A DNA stretch of 64,000 nt from Ampullaceana balthica (lineage: Eukaryota > Mollusca > Gastropoda > Lymnaeidae): the NCBI GenBank assembly GCA_944989445.1, contig CALYLW010000010.1, positions 2,271,234-2,335,233 of the forward strand, read 5' to 3'. Position numbers and translations under genes: made by a program. How positions within the stretch are numbered: the stretch's first letter is position 1; every line of letters begins with the position of its first letter. Below the pieces are notes generated by a model. That model saw only the letters and a list, made by a program, of their open reading frames with translations. It made no database searches and was not told the origin of the DNA. Positions 55,580 through 64,000 of the stretch are shown here, one piece after another.

Positions 55580-57290
55580 TCAGGTCCGCCACAGAGTTCC
55601 CAGAGCAGCTGAAACAGCTGAGCAAAGAAACTCCAGGCATGTGCTGTTCCAGTGGTAAAGTCAAACTGCCCCAATTCTAAAGCCACCAGAACCATTGTGC
55701 ATTCTGTTGAATGGTGAAACTGCACAATCAAAGGACTTTGTGAAACTTATTAGACTATTCAATAATATGTTTGCCGTGACTTCCTTCAAGTCTAATGTTG
55801 TCGTGAATAACGGGTGGACACCAACATTCAAGGTCCAAGGCCAAGTGTACCACCATGCTGGACCTCTTCATCCAGTCAATGCTATAGACAGCAAATATCT
55901 CCAGATTTACTTCTTGGGAGAAGATGAGCAAGTGCAAAGACGACTGGATTTGCTTGACAGTCCTGTTGACAGAAACATTGTCCTCAAACTGCAAAGAATG
56001 CTGCATCAGCATAACAGCTATGTGAGGTCATTTAAAATGGCTGCTGAGATTATGGATAACACTCAAGTGGACTACAAAATCAAAATTTCCGGCAAAGCAC
56101 CACTAAAGGAACACAAAGGCAGATTCAATGCACCATCTGTTAGTGAAGTGGCATCATGATTGCTGGAGAGCTAGGTGATCGTAGAGACATTGTGCTGCAT
56201 TCAAGAAGTTGCTCACAAATGCCACTTCAAAGGATTCAAGACACTCACAGGTCATATGATCCACTTCAGTATCCTCTGCTATTTGTTAGAGGAGAAGATG
56301 GCTATGATTTGAACATAAAAGATGTAAACAAGGCCACAAGCAATGACTACTATGCATATCGCATGATGCAAAGAGTCAACGAATTTAATACACTCCTCAG
56401 ATGCCCGCGCCTTTACCAGCAATACATAGTGGATATGTATGCTAAGGTTGAGAATGAGAGATTGCGTTTCATCAGACTCAACCAAACAAAACTTAGAGCT
56501 GAGGACTATGGTGTACTATTAGAGGCAGTAAGGAATGACAACAATGTGACTTCTGAAAATCTTGGCAAATTAGTGGTGCTGCCTTCATCCTTCAGTGGAG
56601 GGCCCCGTTACATGCATGAATATGCACAGGATGGAATGACCTATGTACGTCATAGAAACACAAGCATCAAGTAGATTTGCAATTATGTTACCAAGGGAAG
56701 TGATGTGGCCATGTTTACTGTTGCAAATGAAATGCCGAACAGGCTTGATGGGGTTACCAATTATCAACAAGGACGATACATTAGTAGCAGTGAGGCAGTG
56801 TGGCGCCTGCTTAACTTTCCCATCCATCAAAGGTATCCAACAGTTGTTCACTTGGCAGTACATCTTGAAGGAGGCCAAGGAGTATACTATAAACCAGGAC
56901 AGCCAACAGCACATTTGACAGACACTCCAACAAAGACTACATTAACAGCGTTTTTTGATCTCTGCAAAACAGATCCTCTTGCAAAAACATTGCTGTATTC
57001 TGAAGTGCCTAGACATTTTCGCTGGGATGCCAGTCAAAAGGTCTGGCAAATCCGAAAAAAGGTATACCTCTTGCAGACTTCCCGGGATATGTGACAGACA
57101 ATGCCTTGGGAAGAGTGTACACTGTGCATCCTCACAACAGAGAAGCATTTCACATGCGCCTCCTGCTGCACCATATTCGGGGACCTATTTCATTTGAAGA
57201 TCTCAAAACTGTTATTGTGAAAGATGAGGATGGTGACATCCTTGAAATTAAGCCATGCAGCACATACACTGTTAAATGTACCATTTTATA
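55580..57290 (+). pseudogene. Helitron Rep/helicase, broken and internally deleted
   Basis: The fragments fit the N-terminal part of Helitron replication proteins: GMCCSSGKVKLPQF, then (frameshift near 55680) FVKLIRLFNNMFAVTSFKSN, then VYHHAGPLHPV, then (another break near 56158) YDPLQYPLLFVRGEDGYDLN, FNTLLRCPRLYQQYIVDMYA and VVLPSSFSGGPRYMHEYAQD. After about 56655 the frame jumps to ICNYVTKGSDVAMF. The region that should hold the HUH nuclease motif is absent, and a TAG stands where the first catalytic Tyr of the following motif is expected (56672-56674). Later fragments (LPGYVTDNALGRVYTVHPHN) precede the helicase, but Pif1-type helicase motifs are missing. It cannot make an active protein. 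Confidence 0.85.
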
Positions 57291-57369
57291 GCATGCAAGT
57301 AAACAGTTGTGTACGCTTCTACAGAAAACCTTATTTTAAACCCGGGCGAAGCCGGGTACTTGCCCCTAG

Positions 57370-57714
57370 TTATAATATAATTTTCATATGGGGAGGGGGT
57401 AATTTGTGTCAGAGGCGTACCTTGTGAGGGCGAGGTTTTGCTTTTGTGGGTGTGGGTTATCCATCTTTGAGATACTCATAACGGGCGTCACGTTACCAAG
57501 CATTTGGCCAATCAAATTGCAGCCAATAATAAGGTCTCGCATGACACTGTTACCGACAAGCCATTTGGCGTTATGTGAATAGGCATATTACTTCTTACGC
57601 AGGCTGAAGGGCGCGTGTCATAAAGTGATGTTTCTGATTTTGAATGAAATACCAGTTTACGGATGCACTTACCAATTCCTTGACTCCGACACTTTCTGGA
57701 CTTTAATGTTAACC
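57370..57714. other. Intergenic stretch
   Basis: No gene or bounded element recognised. Confidence 0.35.
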
Positions 57715-58400
57715 TATGACCAGCTTTTACAAAACAGTACCATTAGTCTATAAATAGCTTTAATACACCATTACCAATGCTCTATAAATAGTTTTAACAA
57801 ATCAGTAGCATTGCATTATAACTAGCTTTAACAAACCACTACCATTACTATATAACCAGCTTTTGCAAACAAGTACCATTACTCTATAAACAGCTTTAAT
57901 ACAACATTACTAATACTCTATAAATAGGTTTAACAAATCAGTCACATCCTCCTGTATAATAAAAGGAAAGTTTCTGTCCGTTCTGTCCCGTAATCTATAG
58001 CGATTGGTCCCTGAAACACATATGACTCCTTTACGCGGACGTTCAAAACGAGTTATTTTTGGTGCAGTATTTCTTCCAAGATTTTATTTTGAGTTTTGCG
58101 CGTTGGAATTTATATAGTAAATAGCTCCGTTTGTACGAGTTATTTATTTTAAATATAATGAATAGTATTTTTGACGTGATGCACATGTATGGCCGGTCGA
58201 GACGGCTGTTGGATGGGAGTTACAACATTGCTCCCCACGGTGGCGGAACGTCCTTGGACGGGCTTTGTTGCTCGTTACTCTATAACTAGCTTCAATAAAC
58301 AAGTTCCCTTACTCTATATTTATCGTTAATATATAAGCGCCATTACCCTATGACTAGCTATAACAATCTGGTGCCATCAACATATAACTGGTATTACAAG
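57715..58400. repeat. ~34-bp minisatellite split by a Helitron-like insertion
   Basis: Units such as taccattactctataaatag followed by ctttaacaaatcag run from 57715 to 57950 and resume at 58276-58400 (ttactctataactagcttca). The gap is filled by the element at 57951-58275. Confidence 0.85.
57951..58275 (+). mobile_element. Helitron-like element inserted in a minisatellite
   Basis: Starts in tgtataataaaaggaaag and ends with the hairpin cgtccttggacggg and gctttgttgctcgtta. This is the shortest and cleanest copy of the family seen at 10495, 17309 and 44460. The flanking minisatellite defines its limits well. Confidence 0.72.
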
Positions 58401-58436
58401 ACTATACCATTGACAACATTCAAAGTTTTTCCCTCA

Positions 58437-59760
58437 ATGGAGATTGCTGGGAGGCAGTCTCTACCTTGTCTCATAATGTTGGTCTTATTTTGAGGCTTAT
58501 CGTAAGACCGAATTACTTGCATGCCTCTGAGAATTTATTGACCAGTTTGTTGGAGTTCTATCTCTGAACGTGAGGTAATAGCTGCGTCATCGGCGAAGGG
58601 CAACTCTCTGATTAATACAGTATCCACAATGCACCTCCCACGGAGCCGGCTAATGTTATATAGGCTTCCATCCACACCAGTATGAATGTTCACACACTCG
58701 GAGGAGTCCACGAAATCATGTCACAATGTGTGTGTGTGTTGTTTGTCCGTCGATTCGACGAGGACCACTCTAGTCATCCGAGGGTTCCTGGGACTGGCTC
58801 TGTTTGTGCGTGCGCAGATGGCTGATGATCCCGATACTTGCACGGAAGGTTCAGGAACAGACGGGACAAGGGACGAGTGGGACATCTCCTGGAGGGTTGA
58901 CAGCATGGGCCTTTCGGGCTTGCCTCTTCTTTTCTACGGCGGTGATCCGGTTTGCCTCGCATGACTTGGCACCTTCGTGGATGGATGAGCGCCAGGTGGA
59001 TTGGTCCATTGCAGCCCTTTCCCACGCGTCTGGGTTTATGGCAAACACTTTCAGTGAGGCTTTCAGTGTGTCTGTGAAGCGTTTTTTTTGCCCACCGTGG
59101 GACAGCTGGCCATGCTGTAGCTCGCCATAGAAGAGTCTCTTTGGTAGTCTCTCGTCTGGCATTCGGACAGCGTGCCCTGCCCAGCGAAGCTGGGACTGCC
59201 TCAGGAGGGTGAAGATGCTGGGGAGACCTGCCTTGGTCAGCACCACTGTGTCTGGAATTTTATCCTGCCATTTTATGCCGAGGATCTTCCTGAGGCTTGT
59301 TGTATGAAAGCGGTTAAGCTTCCTAGCATTGCGCTGATACACAGTCCATGTTTCGCAATAGCACCGAGAAGAAGATACAAAAATTGATGGCGTCAGTACT
59401 CATCCCTGTTTGACTCCGCTACAAACTGTGAAGGGTTCTGCGGTGGCGCCATCGAATAGCACTGTGCTTGTGCATGTTGGTGTTGAAAGACTCGATGATG
59501 TTGAGAAGCCACGGTGGACATCCAATTTTTTTAATATACGGAACAGACACTTACGGCTGACCAGGTCAAATGCCTTTGTAAAATCTATAAAGGCAATGAA
59601 GAGGGCTTTCTGTTGTTCCCTACATTTCTCTTGCAGCCGGAGGAGTGAGAAAATCATGTCAGTGCTTGACTGGCCAGCCTGAAGGCCGCATTGAAATTCC
59701 GGGTACACATGTGCAAGAATTTGCAGGCGTGTAAGGACCACTTCCTTGATACTATAGAAA
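58437..59760 (-). pseudogene. Non-LTR retrotransposon (LINE) fragment, order rearranged
   Basis: Three pieces of one reverse transcriptase type are visible on the minus strand. 59741-59400 carries FIAFIDFTKAFDLVSRKCLF and ends SGVKQG. 59342-58800 carries the C-terminal domain (RKILGIKWQDKIPDTVVLTK, LRWAGHAVRMPDERLPKRLF, RFTDTLKASLK) and a C2H2 finger CPVCS(stop)TFRASIGIISHLRTH. 58700-58437 carries the middle part with the catalytic motif FADDAAI. In an intact LINE the FADD part precedes the C-terminal domain, so the order here is permuted or two copies are adjacent. Stops and frameshifts show that it is dead. No target duplication was identified, and I leave the clade open. Confidence 0.85.
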
Positions 59761-60429
59761 TTATTAACATTTTAAACCGTTCTGGTGGAGCAGTGCTTGC
59801 ATTGAAAACCCCACAGTACAAAACGGCTGTACATTAAAGAGGTAAACTGTTAATATTGTTGCCTTCGTGTGAGCTTGAGAACCGTCAATCCCTTCTATAA
59901 CAGCGACAATCATTTCAACGTAATGAGCCCCTTCTCTGAACAAACGAACGTCACCATGGTAACATAAAGTAATACGACCCCAGTTCTAAGCGATGCAAGA
60001 TAAGTCATTGCACCCAGACAACCGTCACATTGTCGGTGCAACTCTGGTGGGTGTGGGAGGGAGGGGTGCGGAAGATAAACATATTTTTGGTATATATAAT
60101 TGAAAAAGGGAGATTTTTTAAAGACATTTTGTTTATAATGAAAGTGTTTCTGTTTACCCGATATAACCAAATCCTCTATGTAACCAGATTACTGGGATCA
60201 AAGACTAATTATTGGGGAGCGTTCCATTTTTAAAAATAACAATACAGTGATCTGTGCTACACAAATCTTAAGAACCTATCCTCAGTGGGTTTAATTTGTG
60301 ACACGGGAGGAGTGTATCTAATAGTAGCCCGCGGTCTTCATTCGGTCCTCAAGGTGAAAAAAATAAATAAATAATACAAATAAATGGCAAGCATTCAGTG
60401 AAGGACAATGATGAAGGGCGGTAGCATCT
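59761..60429. other. Intergenic stretch
   Basis: No gene recognised. Open frames at 59910-60233 on both strands have no recognisable domain. Confidence 0.35.
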
Positions 60430-60625
60430 GAGGCGTCACTACGGGAATGCGGGCGTTGCGGACCACGCCAGGTGACACCATCAAAAGGTGTGACACTAAA
60501 ACGTAAAGTTCTGTATGTTCCCATAATTTTGCACTAGCAGACTCGGAGAAGGTCTGTGACGTAAATCGTGAGGTGGCGACACCATGACCTACCTCACTGG
60601 GTGACACCAAACCTAGTGACGCCTC
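60430..60625. mobile_element. ~196-bp MITE with GAGGCGTCACTA termini
   Basis: The left end gaggcgtcacta and the right end tagtgacgcctc are perfect 12-bp inverse copies. Inside, ggtgacaccat and related words appear on both arms. No coding capacity. The superfamily is not assigned. Confidence 0.7.
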
Positions 60626-60852
60626 TGGGTAACAGTGCAGGAATACGTACGAACTAACATGGGAACAATAACGCATAGCTTTCCTTATTGTGCAGTGCAT
60701 ACGGTTGTCCTTAATTTGCAGTTAACAAAACTTTACTTTCCCTAGTAGTGTTAGTAATTACGAGATGTATGCGCTTTTTTTAGGAATATGCCGGATATAC
60801 TATTTAAAACATTATTTCTTGATACATTTTTTGATTGACACGAGACCTTTTT

Positions 60853-61855
60853 AAATCCCTTATATTAACTTCGCGGCCGTCTCTGTCGTCATCTCATCAT
60901 CTCTGTCTTGGGCTGGGCGGGCGGAAAAAGAAAAGTCGAAAATGACCCACTTCCAGTAATCCGATCGAGGTGAAATTTGGCACACGGACCCGACTCACCT
61001 AACAATGCATCGTAACAAAATTTCAGATCGATCGATCGTACCGTAATTAAATTAATGCATTTTTAGTTTATCCTTATATGAGGTATGTAATTCAAATTCA
61101 CGGTTTGTTATTGTTTTTTTCTTCCACTTCCACGTGAGTTTGAGTTGACGCCGACCGTCGTGCCGACACCCCCTCACATCCCACCCCCATTTATTAAAGA
61201 CAAGGGACATCACTCGGTGTCAGTCTGTAAATGTTTGAAAATAATCAATACTGTTAGTTATGTCTCATATATAAGGGATTTATAGTCAAAAACTTTGTTT
61301 TTACGGGTTTATTTTATTAAATCCCTTATATTAACTCCACCGCCGTCTCTGTCTCTCTCTCTCTCTGTCTGTCTTGGGCGGGCGGAAAAACAGAAGTCAA
61401 AAATGACCCACTTTCCGTAAAGGCATCGAGCTGAAATTTGGCACACGGACCCGTGTCACGTAACAATGCATCGTATCAAAATTTCAGATCGATCGAATGT
61501 ACGTTAATTACGTTAATGCATTTATAGTTTATCTATATAAAACTATATGTAGAAGTCGCTATTGTTTACATTTTAGGGTCACTTGACTTAACGCCAGCCA
61601 TCGGTGAACACATCTCGTGTTTTAACCAGGTGTACCGGCGTGCTTTTGTTTACATTTTACGTGTCATGCTGAGCGCGGTCCAGCGATCGGTGACCAGACC
61701 TCCCCCCCACCACGGGCTATAAAGCAAATGGGAGTTAAGACAGATTCAGTCTGTAAATGTTTGTCGCGTTTGAACATAATCAATGCTGTTAGTTATGTCT
61801 CATATATAAGGGATTTATAGTCAACAACTTTGTTTTTACCGGTTTGTTTTATTCA
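60853..61855 (+). mobile_element. Two R500 repeats in tandem, plus strand
   Basis: Copy 1 spans 60853-61316 and copy 2 61317-61855, each starting ttaaatcccttatattaact and ending ataagggatttatagtc plus an aactttgtttttac tail. Copy 2 carries an extra C-rich/acgtgtcatgctgagcg segment. These are the best-preserved copies in the window. Confidence 0.8.
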
Positions 61856-62118
61856 AGATTAGATGAAGCTTTATCTGTGCATGGAAAACGTGACCATGAA
61901 CATTAATTTTAAAAAAAATAAGCAAGTACAAATTTGAATTTAAAAGGTCTTTCAATATAAAGAAAGTAATACAATAAGGATATTCTTCAGAACAAATAAA
62001 CTAAATGTAACCTACATCTTCATTAAATTTATTTTATTGGCTGAATGAAGCGCTCATTTTTTACTTTCGATTGACTCAAATTCATTTACATAGAAAATTC
62101 CCAGCAATGGGTCATGTG
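61856..62118. other. Intergenic stretch
   Basis: AT-rich, no feature recognised. Confidence 0.35.
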
Positions 62119-62126
62119 CAATAATA

Positions 62127-62314
62127 CAGTGGTTCTCAAACTTTTTAGTATGGCGGACCGGCAGGAATTTTTTCCATCGCGCCAGGGACCGGTGATCAAT
62201 TTTCCCTGCACTGACAATTTTTTCTGTCCTTTTTTTTGGAGAACTTCTGCGGACCGGCGGCTGATACCCCACGAACCAGCACCGGTCCGCGGGCCACCAC
62301 TTTGAGAAGCACTG
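62127..62314. mobile_element. hAT-like MITE with 8-bp target duplication
   Basis: The left end is cagtggttctcaaactttt and the right end, inverted, is cagtgcttctcaaagtggt. The flanking 8-mers are caataata (62119-62126) and cactaata (62315-62322), one mismatch. The interior is rich in gcggaccggc/accggtccgc palindromic words. A diverged relative is at 52790-52985. Confidence 0.82.
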
Positions 62315-62583
62315 CACTAATACACATAACACGTGCATTAGAATATTTTTCTGCTATCTACTTGATAAGATGACATCATAAGTAGAAAGTGGATCATGTT
62401 TTTGTGAGACGATGGAACGATTTTATATGTGCATGACTAACTTACTTGACTGGAGTACATGTGTACTTGAGAGTGCACAATCAGACCACACAACCATACG
62501 TGGACGATATCAGGGATGAGAAACTCTGGACAATTAAAAGTGAGCGCAAGACATTAATCTAGTTTTCTACAATATATTTTTAA

Positions 62584-64000
62584 AAATAAAAGGCCAAGAA
62601 GCATGGCACTCGGAACAGTCTCCAATATTGAGAAGCTTGGCATGGGGAACAGTCTCCAATATTGAGAAGCATGACATGGGGAACAGTCTCCAATATTGAG
62701 AAGCATGACATGGGGAACATTCTCCAATATTGAGAAGCATGACATGGGGAACAGTCTCCAATATTGAGAAGCATGACATGGGGAACAGTCTCCAATATTG
62801 AGAAGCATGACATGGGGAACAGTCTCCAATATTGAGAAGCATTGCATGGGAAACAGTCTCCAATATTGAGAAGCTTGGCATGGGGAACAGTCTCCAATAT
62901 TGAGAAGCATGACATGGGGAACATTCTCCAATATTGAGAAGCATAAAATGGGGAACAGTGTCCAATATTGAGAAGCTTGGCATGGGGAACAGTCTCCAAT
63001 ATTGAGAAGCATTGCACGGGGAACAGTCTCCAATATTGAGAAGCATGACATGGGGAACAGTCTCCAATATTGAGAAGCTTGACATGGGGAACAGTCTCCA
63101 ATATTGAGAAGCATGACATGGGTAACAGTCTCCAATATTGAGAAGCATGACATGGGGAACAGTCTCCAATATTGAGAAGCTTGGCATGGGGAACAGTCTC
63201 CATTATTGAGAAGCATGACATGGGGAACAGTCTCCAATATTGAGAAGCATGACATGGGGAACAGTCTCCAATATTGAGAAGCTTGGCATGGGGAACAGTC
63301 TCCAATATTGAGAAGCATGATATGGGGAACAGTCTCCAATATTGACAAGCTTTGCATGGGGAACAGTCTCCAATATTGAGAAGCATGACATGGGGAACAG
63401 TCTCCAATATTGAGAAGCATGACATGGGGAACAGTCTCCAATATTGAGAAGCTTGGCATGGGGAACAGTCTCCAATATTGAGAAGCATGACATGGGGAAC
63501 AGTCTCCAATATTGAGAAGCATGACATGGGGAACAGTCTCCAATATTGAGAAGCATGACATGGGAAACAGTCTCCAATATTGAGAAGCATGACATGGGGA
63601 ACAGTCTCCAATATTGAGAAGCATGACATGGGGAACAGTCTCCAATATTGAGAAGCTTGGCATGGGGAACAGTCTGCAATATTGAGAAGCATGACATGGG
63701 GAACAGTCTCCAATATTGAGAAGCATGACATGGGGAACAGTCTCCAATATTGAGAAGCATGACATGGGGAACAGTCTCCAATATTGAGAAGCTTGGCATG
63801 GGGAACAGTCTCCAATATTGAGAAGCATGACATGGGGAACAGTTTCCAATATTGAGAAGCATTACACGGGGAACAGTCTCCAATATTGAGAAGCTTGGCA
63901 TGGGGAACAGTCTCCAATATTGAGAAGCATGACATGGGGAACAGTCTCCAATATTGAGAAGCTTGGCATGGGGAACAGTCTCCAATATTAAGAAGCTTGG
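62584..64000. repeat. 34-bp minisatellite, about 41 copies, continues past the window
   Basis: The unit is aatattgagaagcatgacat followed by ggggaacagtctcc, with a second common variant (cttggcat). The repeat has no stop in any minus-strand frame, so three long overlapping open frames (up to 451 codons) arise. They all read the same 34-residue permutation and are not evidence of a protein. Confidence 0.98.

Larger units (their letters stand above)
53889..57369 (+). mobile_element. Helitron B (about 3.5 kb, internally deleted)
   Basis: The 5' part matches Helitron A. The 3' end has a perfect hairpin (cccgggcgaagccggg, 57341-57356) and CTAG at 57366-57369 followed by T. It contains a degenerate ~170-bp tandem repeat (54730-55560) and a broken Rep/helicase coding region (55580-57290). 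The first bases differ from those of Helitron A (atacatataag), so the 5' tip may be slightly truncated at the junction. Confidence 0.82.

Noticed and set aside
62554..63985. Three overlapping minus-strand open frames of 260-451 codons
   Set aside because: All derive from the stop-free 34-bp repeat read in different frames.

Overview
The window is nuclear DNA of an animal. It is AT-rich and intron-rich, with GT-AG splice sites and many tRNA-derived SINEs, Helitrons, hAT-like MITEs and minisatellites. The overall look suggests a lophotrochozoan, most likely a gastropod mollusc; this is a style-based guess, not a proof. There are no bacterial operons, rRNA genes, functional tRNA genes or CRISPR arrays.

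One protein-coding gene can be read completely. It is a 12-membrane-span SLC22-family transporter (organic ion or carnitine type) on the + strand, ATG at 6848 and stop ending at 29789. Its 11 coding exons join in phase into 585 residues. A TATA-like box lies at 6712 and a poly(A) signal at 29916.

The most striking observation lies in its introns. In six of ten (introns 2, 3, 5, 7, 8 and 9) a tandem repeat begins exactly at the exon-intron boundary, and each unit carries a copy of the exon end plus the 5' splice donor. The stages range from one 73-bp duplication (intron 2), through arrays in register with the real donor (34 bp x7 in intron 9; 19 bp x about 31 in intron 7; 51 bp x27 in intron 5), to decayed arrays (introns 3 and 8). 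I know of no description of such a set in one gene. It looks like recurrent minisatellite birth at splice donors, with possible effects on U1 binding and splicing.

Region by region: 1-6700 is non-genic with SINEs and MITEs. 6712-29921 is the SLC22 gene, with introns full of minisatellites and transposons. 29922-44459 has no recognisable gene and is dominated by tandem arrays of 28-64 bp units and a TTAA-bounded repeat family, here called R500. 44460-47782 holds a Helitron-like element, a 1.75-kb inverted-repeat element carrying a broken gene fragment, and two nested hAT-like MITEs with 8-bp target duplications. 48135-52176 holds more arrays and R500 copies. 53021-57369 is a head-to-tail Helitron pair, one filled with TTG repeats and one with a broken Rep/helicase gene. 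58437-59760 is a rearranged LINE fragment. 60430-62314 has MITEs and two R500 copies. 62584-64000 is a 34-bp minisatellite that runs off the window.

Tandem arrays cover roughly a fifth of the window by my approximate tally. Most long open frames outside the SLC22 exons are by-products of repeat units that lack stop codons, and are not annotated as genes.
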